A DNA stretch of 64,000 bases from Apoda limacodes (taxonomy: Eukaryota > Arthropoda > Insecta > Lepidoptera > Limacodidae), in NCBI GenBank assembly GCA_946406115.1, contig OX291551.1, positions 29,619,381 through 29,683,380 on the forward strand. Reading direction: 5' to 3'. Each line of letters begins with the position of its first letter. The stretch's first letter is position 1. The notes beneath the pieces are model-generated. The model was not told where the DNA came from, searched no databases, and saw only the letters and a list, made by a program, of their open reading frames with translations. Shown here one piece after another: positions 36,501 through 43,953 of this stretch. The position numbers and the translations under genes were made by a program.

Positions 36501-36889
36501 AATATATATAAATTTGTAAATACATACATAGGTATTTATACATAGAAAACACCTAGACTCAAATACATAAATGTTTGTTTGTTGATAAATATAGCATGAC
36601 CGCTTAGCAAATTTACACTCAAACATTGTCTGGAGCTGAAGAGACGTTTTTTTGATGAAAAAGCTACTAAGCCTATTTTGGCTAACACCTGTAAGAAATT
36701 ATACTAACATAGACACTGACAAAATGGGTGTATGAGGAGGGATAAACAAACCAAACCATCGTAGAATTAGCTACTATCTATTTTGTTTACTATTTCTACT
36801 TTACAAAGAATATTTACATTAAATTGGTCGATTGTTTCATGATTTCTTTCTGCTTCTTTTAATAATTCTATTACTTTTTCAGCAAACAT
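30074..36889 (-). CDS. Psf1: GINS complex subunit Psf1, complete three-exon gene
   Basis: Psf1 is one of four GINS subunits. GINS joins Cdc45 and MCM2-7 to form the CMG replicative helicase in the nucleus. I assembled it from exons 36889-36818, 34848-34784 and 30524-30074. All borders are GT-AG and the phases agree (0 after exon 1, 2 after exon 2). The spliced product is 195 residues, normal for Psf1 (about 196). The N-terminus begins MFAEKVIELLKEA; residues 25-45 include IRQILEEM; the A-domain carries ERNKRCLLAYV and IRTLRWEFG; residues 117-126 (MNLAKYMRSL) and the KPPKSLYIEV linker lead to the C-terminal B-domain with LKKNSRHFLP and LIRQGILKQI. No stop or frameshift interrupts it, so it looks functional. 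Intron 1 is 1969 bp and intron 2 is 4259 bp, both repeat-filled. Confidence 0.95.
30553..30745 (+). mobile_element. tRNA-derived SINE in Psf1 intron 2
   Basis: An A-box-like TAGTGTATTAGT (about 30567) and a B box GGGTTCGATTCCC (30607-30619) are correctly spaced for an RNA polymerase III promoter, but no full cloverleaf with an acceptor stem can be drawn. Hence a SINE head rather than a tRNA gene. Plus orientation, antisense to Psf1, and directly upstream of the exon 3 acceptor. Confidence 0.65.
30885..31042. repeat. Minisatellite, 39-40-bp unit, four copies
   Basis: Units start at 30885, 30925, 30965 and 31004 with the form TTTTTGGAGTCGGATCCG then AATTAGGTTAAGGGTATAAG. Ten to twenty per cent divergence between units. 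In Psf1 intron 2. Confidence 0.9.
31043..31569. other. Intron 2 sequence without recognised element
   Basis: AT-rich to 31340, then GC-richer (31345-31540) without an identifiable frame. Confidence 0.4.
31570..32120 (-). pseudogene. LINE reverse transcriptase fragment in Psf1 intron 2
   Basis: Minus strand: GKSTGHDSLSIEHLQHVG (about 32110-32055), HLPRVLAMLFDLCISHSYLP, then LSNYRPISLATAIAKVLESL (31972-31915), then a degraded F-x-D-F-x-K-A-F-D region near 31735-31705. The N-Y-R-P-I-S-L motif is diagnostic of non-LTR reverse transcriptases. Frameshifts and a deletion before the active site show it is dead. Same strand as Psf1. Confidence 0.8.
32279..33541 (-). mobile_element. mariner transposon, full length but decayed
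   Basis: Ends are inverted: TTAGGTCCTTCCATATGAAA at 32279 and TTCATATGTAAGGACCTAT ending at 33541, with about 25 bp matching. TA dinucleotides flank both sides (32277-32278 and 33542-33543), the family's target duplication. At 1263 bp it has typical mariner length. Transposase remnants on the minus strand: MENIKYRIIFEYEFHRGTSA (from 33358), then SQTTSELATGFDLSDQTI (near 33135) and LRKWVPHELSE, then LLQDNARPHTA (near 32640), a second-Asp region in mariner style. Frameshifts and stops interrupt it. Located in Psf1 intron 2. Confidence 0.93.
32398..33358 (-). pseudogene. mariner transposase pseudogene
   Basis: Three frame-disjoint pieces (33358-33221, 33153-32990, 32721-32398) cover the N-terminal helix-turn-helix part and the catalytic part with QDNARPH and HPLYSRDLAPTDYHFF (D34D-type third Asp, SRDLAPTDYHFF block). 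A functional enzyme of this family has about 345 residues; here at least two frameshifts and a substituted ending break the frame. Confidence 0.85.
33542..33859. other. Intron 2 sequence with a scrap of SINE-like repeat
   Basis: 33685-33710 (GGACATTACACACAGCGCCGC) resembles the left end of the SINE-like repeat at 63480. Nothing else recognised. Confidence 0.4.
33860..34375 (+). pseudogene. LINE reverse transcriptase fragment (jockey-type) in Psf1 intron 2
   Basis: Frames give ISKTLEKIILFQMF and INNLLSSR, then after a stop FSFMKSHSTTKARVALLK (34105-34155), equivalent to the G-F-x-x-G-x-S-T-T-x-A region. Further on come VQNENLMLELVDSS and LQLGPHIHNLDKKLS (34215-34325). It is the same family as the 55.3-56.1-kb copy, where LANRLSSSAFAV follows the corresponding HIAxLANRLSSSA position. 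The palm with YADD is deleted. Antisense to Psf1. Confidence 0.75.
34784..34848 (-). CDS. Psf1: Psf1 coding exon 2
   Basis: A 65-bp exon after acceptor TTTTTACAG; encodes DESIRQILEEMHLLFKMNIN and two further residues, the second split. It ends GATGC followed by donor GTAAGT. Two bases of an Ala codon are completed by the first base of exon 3. It matches the conserved RQVLEEM region of the family. Confidence 0.93.
34867..34992. repeat. Minisatellite, about 44-bp unit, three copies
   Basis: The phrase AGACAACACACATCAGGACA occurs three times with spacing of about 45-50 bp, immediately upstream of Psf1 exon 2. Confidence 0.85.
35268..35391. repeat. Direct duplication, about 66-bp unit
   Basis: Two units sharing TTGAATGTG, CTGTTTA and CAGTGATAACAC in order. 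In Psf1 intron 1. Confidence 0.75.
35392..36454. other. Psf1 intron 1, AT-rich, nothing recognised
   Basis: No frame or repeat supported. Confidence 0.45.
36455..36625. repeat. Lepidopteran SINE-like repeat, body only
   Basis: Carries TAAGCAATGCTTGTACTAT, then a string of AATACATACATA and CCTAGACTCAAATACATAAATG. The same order occurs at 45470-45660 and 63520-63650. The tRNA-like head seen in those copies is missing here. Confidence 0.55.
36818..36889 (-). CDS. Psf1: Psf1 coding exon 1
   Basis: Encodes residues 1-24 (MFAEKVIELLKEA, then ending TIDQFN). Start ATG at 36889-36887. The exon ends AAT followed by donor GTAAAT, phase 0. The MFxxKAxELIxEL pattern is the family's usual N-terminus, which fixes the start. 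Confidence 0.92.
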
Positions 36890-38590
36890 AGCTTATGAAA
36901 TAATAAATAACATCCTCTATCACAAATTATAAAATTGGGTTTCGTATTTATACAAGCATGCTTAATTCAAACAAGTAAATAAACGGCACACACAGTTTTT
37001 TTTTTTTTTATATTATAATGGGCTCGCACGGTCTTTCCAGACCATTTATGCATTTGCCAGAGTCAAAGTCAATTATATTATATCGAATCGTGGCGCGGGC
37101 GTTACCGCGCGTCCTCGTTTTCAAGTCCCAAGATTGGGCGGGAGATTTGGTGTGGATCCTCAGACATTGCGCGTCATGTCCTGCTTATTTCTTCATAATT
37201 CACTATTAATGAGCCTTCGCTGCACAATTCTTAACACGCTTTCGTAAAACATTGCTAAAATATATACATTAAAACACACTAATTTAGAAAAATTAAACAG
37301 AAAAAAACACCACTCCTTCTTAAGATTCGCGCCAAAACTCCCACACACAGATTAATGTTATATAAAAATACCTGGTGCGTTCCAAATCGCAACGAGGAAG
37401 TTAAAAAAGTGGTTTTCGACGCCCAGGGTAGGGTAATTTTCCAACTGTCAAGTGGATTTTTTTTACACTGCCATAGAAAAGGTTGAAAATCACTCATGTC
37501 AGTGTGAAAATTAACTGTCAAACGCTCGTTCCAGAACGGGTTGATTTTTCAACTTTACCGGGCGATAATTACTCGGCGTGATTTGGAACATAATCTAGAA
37601 AATAAACAAACAACTCGAGGAGATGTTGCCAATTATTTATTTATGGCTTTCATAGTCCATATAAATAAAAAATGAATAAATAAAATACAAAATAAATTTA
37701 TTCATAAAAAGAGGTTCCACAAAATAAAACTAAGAATACAATTTTATGCTTAGATATAAATAAGACGGGTGCCTGAACTAGGTTATCCTGTGTTTCAGGC
37801 GAGAAGAGCTGTTATCTGTATGTTTATATATAAACTCACTGCATTTGGGTTACTATTTATAATTAACTAAACTGGTAGGAATAGAATTATACATACTCTT
37901 TTACATTTAAAAACTTCACCGTATGTTTGTAGGACATACATTGGTGGGTTTCCTGGAGTGTTTTTTTACAAGCCTTATAATTTAGGGGATAAAAGTTTAG
38001 TCTATTGTAGAGGAAAGGTCCTTGTTCGGGAAAGAATCATGACTTATCCGTGTTGACCGGTCGAGCTAGGTATTTTTGTCAGTGCGCGAAAAATCTTTTA
38101 CGAGGCACGGCTGTCGCACCTCCGTCAAGCAAATTGAATACGTCCCGCGGATATCGTTGCAGTTTTATTTTCGAATATATAATAATTCAACGATACAAAA
38201 TTAAGTTGTCGTTTGGTCACACACACACTACATACAATTTTAAACAATGCGTTTATTCATGGCCGGCTTAAACCAACTGTAAGTACCAATTTTTCTTAGG
38301 GCCTACGTATGGCCCAGTTTTTTATACCCAGTTCAATGGTTCGGACCACTTTAGTTTGTTTTTTGTTGGGTCGTATTACAAATCATTTGGAATTTACATT
38401 TAGTTAGGTAATTATATTACAAATCGTAACTTCGGATCACGTTGGGTTGATAAGCATAATTAACCGGTCTTATCTCATTCTTCGTCGGACACATTCGTTG
38501 CAGTAAAAATAGGCTAGGAATAAATAAGTTAAAAATTGTTGTTTTGTTAGGATTAAAATAACCTATTTATTTGTGTAAATTGTAGTTGGA
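36890..38590. other. Upstream region of Psf1; no further gene recognised
   Basis: It should contain the Psf1 promoter and 5' untranslated region, but no TATA or initiator can be named with confidence. A 63-codon plus frame at 37018-37209 and others are unrecognised. 37680-37720 is A-rich. 38040-38170 is somewhat GC-richer. Confidence 0.4.
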
Positions 38591-38593
38591 GTT

Positions 38594-38968
38594 TTGTATC
38601 TAAATTTTGTTATACTTATTACGCTCGTTGCTGTATATATAACAAACAAAATCGGTTGTTTGTCTTTCTGTTTGGCTGTTTTTTTGTTTGTGTGTGAACG
38701 TAAATTAAAAGGGAGGAAAGATTTTCGCCTTGAAGCAAATGCTGCACAGATTCCGACAAGAGTTAGCGAGCTGGATTCCACGTATCAGGGTCTCTTGCTG
38801 CACAGTGTATTGAACAAATTTCCTAATGACGTCAGGGCTCGTTTTAAACAATTGCACGGAGGTGACTCGGAGTCACACATACCGACTTTTGACACTTTAT
38901 TTAACTTCGTGCACCCGTCTACAACGAAGAACGAATCTGCTGGGTTGCCGTTAAATTTAGGAAGCTGA
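38594..38968 (+). pseudogene. Possible BEL/Pao-type gag fragment
   Basis: Of this 124-codon frame only the second half looks protein-like: LDSTYQGLLLHSVLNKFP, VRARFKQLHGGDSESHIPTF and DTLFNFV. The pattern L-hydrophobic-KLP-x-x-x-R-x-x-F-E...IPTFxxLxxFL is that of the gag region upstream of the zinc knuckles in BEL/Pao elements. The first half is hydrophobic and probably not part of it. No protease or pol follows and no LTRs were found. Identification is tentative. Confidence 0.35.
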
Positions 38969-39231
38969 TATGCTTCAATAGGTGTAGGTATCGCCCATAA
39001 CCTACTGACTCTATTTGCGTTACCGTAACCGCGTCATATACTCAGGGAACGCTGTCAATTTACTGCAATTGCGTTGGCACTTTTGCTTTCCCGTTAATGC
39101 TTCACTTTCGTGGACAGTTAAAAATTAATGGCAATGTCGGTTACGGCGGGATTGGCGAGTGCAGGGGTGTGGGGTGTTTGCGACATTATGGTAGCTTGTA
39201 TACCTGCTCCACCCCTGGCTGAAATATACCG

Positions 39232-39655
39232 CTACTCGTCTGGTTGTCGACGGAATCTCGGCATGCTTGTTGACAGAGGGGGCAGCGGGACGGAACAAAT
39301 AGACGCAACCGTGGCAGTTTGACCGCGCTGACATTTTTTTGTGACAATTGTAGCGTCAAGTGATGAGTTGCATTTTTCGAGAAGGGTGGCGGTGGGCGGC
39401 GCCAGTGGTTTCACATGGCCGTATTTCCGCAACCATTCTTCTACTGATGCGTTGAACGGTTCAAGAGGGGTGGCAGGGGGATGCGTCCGTAGCTTCACAG
39501 AGTTGTCTTCGTGGTCAAATGGCGATTTCCGCAACCAATATTCTATCCGTTCGACCGTACCTCCTTTGCTCACCGCTCTTGGTTTTTCGGCAGTTTTTTT
39601 TCTTCTTAATCTATGCATATTATCCCGTGCTTCATCTGGAGTCCTCGAGATCAGC
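39232..39655 (-). CDS. Unrecognised basic protein-like ORF with an internal repeat
   Basis: The minus frame is open from about 39655 (SKRLISRTPDEARDNMHRLR) to a stop at 39232; the first Met-initiated form is 128 codons from 39618. It is Arg/Lys/Pro-rich. Two internal segments resemble one another: VERIEYWLRK...PPATPLEPFNAS and VEEWLRK...PPTATLLEKCNSS, and the DNA shows the same duplication (ATTTCCGCAACCA at about 39423 and 39526). No domain is recognised. The complementary strand is also open for 117 codons, but that translation lacks internal logic. It may be an exon of an unseen gene or part of a mobile element. Confidence 0.3.
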
Positions 39656-39936
39656 CTTTTAGATTTTCATTTCCAGAATCCGGTTAAGCCTTGAAATTTT
39701 GCTACTGCAATTCCCTCGCGATGACATTGGTGGTGATTTTCCCCTTGTATCTCTCCTGTGACCCAATTCTTCATTCGTTGCCAGGGAGTACGTCGCGTAG
39801 CTCATCTTCACACGGTGACGGTGATATAACCGAACGCGCGTTTGCCTACGTCAGGTAACACCGGCGACGGTGCTCGTGCTGCGTCTGGTTGTAGCCCGTC
39901 ATCTCTTGCGATAAATGTGTGGTGTGTGTGCGATAA

Positions 39937-40323
39937 ATTTTGATAATTCCTTTTCTGACTGGTGCAATATTACTGCCGGCGGACCACAAGGTGTGTTGTC
40001 CCCGCTCCTATTTGCACTTTTCATTAATACAATCACTCTAAAGATTTCTTCTCCCTACCACCTTTATGAAGACGATCTTTAAATTTATGCAAGTGGACCT
40101 GTTGACCATCTTAACAATTTTATCAAGTCATTAAATTCTGTCCTTGAAAATATTGTGGAATGGTGCGAGTGTTATGGTCTTAGAATTAATCCTTTAAAAT
40201 CACAAGCCATAATTATTGGTAGTCCAAAACTTACGTCCAGGGTTAACTGGAATTACTTGCCACAAATTGAAATTAATGAAATTAATGAAATGGAATTTCA
40301 TACAGCGACTCAGTTAAAAATCT
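39937..40323 (+). repeat. 387-bp exact duplicate of LINE sequence, upstream copy
   Basis: Identical, as far as I can see, to 40592-40978 (offset 655). It begins ATTTTGATAATTCC and ends CAGTTAAAAATCT. It contains the reverse-transcriptase palm sequence, but the sequence upstream does not belong to the LINE, so this copy is the displaced one. Confidence 0.9.
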
Positions 40324-40429
40324 CTAGTGGCAAATCGTGCACTTTCACAAATATTTTCCATGTTCAAAATAGTTAGATAATTGAAAACTTATTTCCTTGC
40401 AATCCAGTTTTGAAGGACCATGTAAAGTA

Positions 40430-41976
40430 GTATTACCAAACAAGTTACAGTTCTTTCACTCTTAGATTTTAGCAATGCTTTCAATTCAGTAGACTTTGAT
40501 ATCTTGTTCGGCATTCTACACTCTCTTAACATATCTCCAACAGTAATTGATTGTTTTCGTAGTTACTTATGCGGCCGCCGGCAGCGCATCCATTTTGATA
40601 ATTCCTTTTCTGACTGGTGCAATATTACTGCCGGCGGACCACAAGGTGTGTTGTCCCCGCTCCTATTTGCACTTTTCATTAATACAATCACTCTAAAGAT
40701 TTCTTCTCCCTACCACCTTTATGAAGACGATCTTTAAATTTATGCAAGTGGACCTGTTGACCATCTTAACAATTTTATCAAGTCATTAAATTCTGTCCTT
40801 GAAAATATTGTGGAATGGTGCGAGTGTTATGGTCTTAGAATTAATCCTTTAAAATCACAAGCCATAATTATTGGTAGTCCAAAACTTACGTCCAGGGTTA
40901 ACTGGAATTACTTGCCACAAATTGAAATTAATGAAATTAATGAAATGGAATTTCATACAGCGACTCAGTTAAAAATCTTGGATGCTTAGTAGACAATAAT
41001 TTGACTTGGATTCCACAAGTAAAAGAAATTAGCCGAATTTTTTTCGCCTCAGTTGGATTCCTACGACGTCTACCTAATCTTCTACCGGTTCCCACTAAAA
41101 TTTTGCTTACACAATCTTTGCTTCTTCCTGTCCTCGATTATCCTGGCGCTTGCTGTACTAATCTTACAGAGGAGCAACTTGACAAAATTGAGAGGCTTCA
41201 AAATCTTTGTATTCGGTTTATATTTGGACTCCGCAAATATGACCATATTTCTAAATTTCGCACTGAACTCAAGTTGCTCCCAATCCGCTTTCGCCGGAAT
41301 GCTCATGTTTTAAGTCTTTTATACAACGTGCTATTCAGTCGATCAACCCTAATCTACCTAAAGGAGCGATTTCAGTTTATTAGCTCTTCTACTCTAACTC
41401 TCCGCTCCTCTAGTAGCCTCATATTAAAAATACCCAGTCATAGTACCAATTTTTATAGTTTATCGTTTACTGTTTGTGCAATAAAATTATGGAACTCTCT
41501 ACATTTATCTATCAGGCGCTCACAACCCGCTGACACTTTTAAAAAACTGGTTAAAATCCATTATCTTAACTCTAATTTATAAATTCTGTCTTGCTATTAA
41601 TACTTTAGTTTCATTTGAATATCCTTACAATAATGTAATAAAGGTATGTATGTATGTATATATATATATATATAAATTTATTTAAATACACGTATATATA
41701 AGTATGTTTATGTAACTATAAGTATGTTTATGTATTTATTTATTTTATACAATTATATAAGTATTTAGTATTATTTTCTCTTTGTAACTTTTCTCCTCCT
41801 GTGACACCTACTTATCTCGCTTCTATTTCTATTACTTGTAACTTAAGGTTGCTTGTAAGAGATCGCTTTATAGCGATAAGGCCGCCTAGTTGTACTTTAA
41901 TATATAAGATTGTATGAATGTTTAGTTTTAAATTATTTGGTGTACAATAAAAGTATATTCTATTCTATTCTATAAA
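40430..41976 (+). pseudogene. Jockey-type LINE, 3' half, containing the second 387-bp copy
   Basis: Frames in order: TLLDFSNAFNSVDFDILFGI (motif A region, about 40450-40520), ISPTVIDCFRSYLCGR, GGPQGVLSPLLFALFINTI, then YEDDL followed by a stop (40723-40740). After that come VEWCECYGLRINPLKSQAII, LGCLVDNNLTWIPQVKEI, and a long intact thumb frame (41001-41582) with LLPVLDYPGACCTNLTEEQL and AIKLWNSLHLSIRRS. A TATTCTA tail at 41955-41976 marks the 3' end after a polyadenylation-like AATAAA (41947). The active-site motif normally YADD reads YEDD here. The element is 5'-truncated and dead, though its C-terminal frame is intact. Confidence 0.88.
40592..40978 (+). repeat. 387-bp exact duplicate of LINE sequence, downstream copy
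   Basis: The copy in its proper context inside the LINE. See the upstream copy at 39937-40323. Flanks differ immediately on both sides (A versus C on the left; CTAG versus TGGA on the right). Confidence 0.9.
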
Positions 41977-42048
41977 GTAGTAATTTTTCGCGCGGTGTAG
42001 ATTTTGGTGCGAGGGAATGAAACAATATAAACTATGTACACAACTTAT

Positions 42049-42790
42049 TGTTGAAACGAAAAAGTATATATACCTAGCTACAATGTCTCGGTTGGTTGGT
42101 TTTAAAACAAAGGAGTATCAATGCTATTGAATGATGTGTGTCATATTCTTTATAAAAATATATTTTATTATAATTTCATCATAAAATATATTTTAAATGC
42201 TTAAACTCACTGCGTTTATTTAAATATCTAGTGTTCATTACGTATAGGTTATGGGCAGTACACGGAAGCAGTAAAAAGCAAAAATGTCTAGCATGGGAAC
42301 ATCGTACCGGATCGATCCACTTTGTAAGGACAATTATGATACGTGGAAAATTCACGCCGAAGCTCTTTTAACAAAATGTGGACTGTGGAAATATATAAGA
42401 GATACGCCCAGCAAAGATCTAAAAAGTGATGAGAAGGAAAAATATTTAGATGGTGAGCAACTCGCAAAATGCGAACTTTTACTACTAATTTCTCCATCGG
42501 AACTTCGACCATTAAAAAATTGTGGTTCCGCTAAAGATATTTGGGCGCGGCTAGAGGAAATATACCAAAGTAAGGGGCTTTACCAGCGGTAAAGTTGATG
42601 AAGATTCTACCTGCTTTGGGACTTCAGAGAAACCAGTCGTGAGGGGGAGTATTGAAATGAAAAAGTATCTATACCTAGCTTCAATGTCACAGCTGGCTGG
42701 TTTTAAGAAAATGTATTTATATTCACAATGCTTAAATGACGTAACTGTCAATGTTTTCTACATATATATTCAACAAAGTAGTGATTATCT
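42049..42790 (+). mobile_element. Copia-type LTR retrotransposon, internally deleted
   Basis: The 5' LTR begins TGTTGAAACGAAAAAGTATA at 42049 and ends about 42240-42250. It is followed by a primer-binding-like AGGTTATGGGC (42246-42256), as in Copia elements primed by initiator tRNA-Met. The 3' LTR begins TATTGAAATGAAAAAGTATC at 42650, directly after the polypurine tract GAGGGGGAG. Only about 400 bp of internal sequence remain: the start of gag, then a jump to the 3' end; protease, integrase and reverse transcriptase are gone. The LTRs agree over about 65 bp and then diverge, so it is not recent. The exact right end is uncertain. Confidence 0.85.
42284..42595 (+). pseudogene. Copia gag N-terminal remnant
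   Basis: 102 codons starting MSSMGTSYRIDPLCKDNYDT and continuing WKIHAEALLTKCGLWKYI, ending EEIYQSKGLYQR then a stop. This is the usual gag start of Copia elements (L-x-x-x-N-Y-x-x-W...LxxxxLWxxI). The product is cut off by the internal deletion, so no capsid can be made. Confidence 0.88.
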
Positions 42791-42864
42791 CTAAAGACCA
42801 TGTTGAAGCCAATCTACGATTTGGTTGGAAAATGTTAGCTGATGATAGTGTGAATTACTTAGAT

Positions 42865-43065
42865 AAAACCTTGGCATGGGAACTTATCCCGCAACCTAAG
42901 CGTTCGCGGGAGGAAGTTCCTCTGAAACCGCACTTTAAGGTGTGGGGATGGATTCCCTGCCAATAACGAGCGGTGCGATGGTAGAAAGTAGCCGTTGGAA
43001 TCACTTCAATCATCATTTTTACTACAGAGATGGAGGAGCTTAAATATGGTTGAAAGTTTATATGC
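42865..43065 (-). pseudogene. LINE (jockey/CR1-like) C-terminal fragment 5
   Basis: Minus strand gives IPTATFYHRTARYWQGIHPHTLKCGFR (quoted in parts: TATFYHRTARYWQG and HPHTLKCGF), the same tail as at 23100 and 47.7 kb: the PTATFYHRT motif and the region before VRFRxxFLPR. Confidence 0.75.
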
Positions 43066-43606
43066 AGCACCTAAAGTCCTATGTCAACAATTTTCGATTA
43101 TAAAATGGTAAGTAGGTATCTTAAACCTGTTAATTAAATGCGATTAGACCAAAAAAATGCCGTAAACATTTTCAGGGGGTTCATCTATGAGGTCATAAGT
43201 TACATTTATATAAATTTAACAGGCATTCTATAAAAAATAATTTATTTTTAATAAATAAAAACAAATTGAAACTGATTATAATACTTTTCGTGGCGCCAAA
43301 ATGGCACATACGTACATACGGGAGTCATGAACTAGCCATAATTTTAACAAATTCACTTGAATGTTTCAATATTTAGCATTTTTAAGCTTACTACAGCAAT
43401 ATAGCATTTTTTCCCACACCCTAGTTGGCAACACTGTGAAAGAACATATACTGAGTATACTCTAATCTGCGACACCCATTGCGTATTAGTGTTTCGTCTG
43501 TGTTCTTGACTGCGAGTTTTAGATTGATGTCGACATCATGCTTACGTGAAATCTTGCCATTTCTATAAACATTATTAAAGTATAGACTTCAAAATAGAAA
43601 ATCAAA
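43066..43606 (+). promoter_or_regulatory. Probable cactus promoter and 5' untranslated region
   Basis: The 540 bp ahead of the cactus start codon is mostly unique AT-rich sequence. No convincing TATA box or NF-kappaB site was found by eye. The transcription start cannot be placed; the GC-moderate part 43460-43560 is the most likely 5' untranslated region. ATG at 43607 is preceded by AAATCAAA, a good insect start context. Confidence 0.35.
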
Positions 43607-43953
43607 ATGAGTTCCAAAAGGGAATCTGATAAAAAAACGAACGTTGAAGAAACAGGCGATTCGGGATATCTGTCAGGTCAAATTAGTGAACAATTGTCAG
43701 GTCCAATAAGTGAACAATTACCTGGTCAAATAAGTGAACAATTTTCTAGTTTAAGTTTATCATCTACGTCAGAAAGTGATAAAAAAAATGTGGACAGTTT
43801 AAACCGACATGATAGTGGATTTATATCAGGAGATTTAACAAATATTAGTGGACAGATTAAGACAGAAATACAATCACAAATCCCTTTAGTACCAAAACTT
43901 GATCCCCAAAAACTAATTCCACTTCTTATACAACAAGATGAGGATGGAGATAC
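43607..43953 (+). CDS. cactus: cactus coding exon 1
   Basis: Encodes residues 1-115 plus two bases of Thr116, ending DEDGD before donor GTAAGT at 43954. It holds both DSGxxS motifs and three imperfect nine-residue repeats (QISEQLSG, PISEQLPG, QISEQFSS; about residues 25-48). Read-through past the donor meets a stop at once (ACG TAA), so the exon must be spliced. Confidence 0.92.

Noticed and set aside
37018..37209. Divergent gene upstream of Psf1
   Set aside because: Only 63 codons, no domain, no continuing exon recognised.
43066..43606. NF-kappaB autoregulatory site in the cactus promoter
   Set aside because: Only GGGAAAAAA-like half matches were found; no full GGGWWWWCC-type site by eye.
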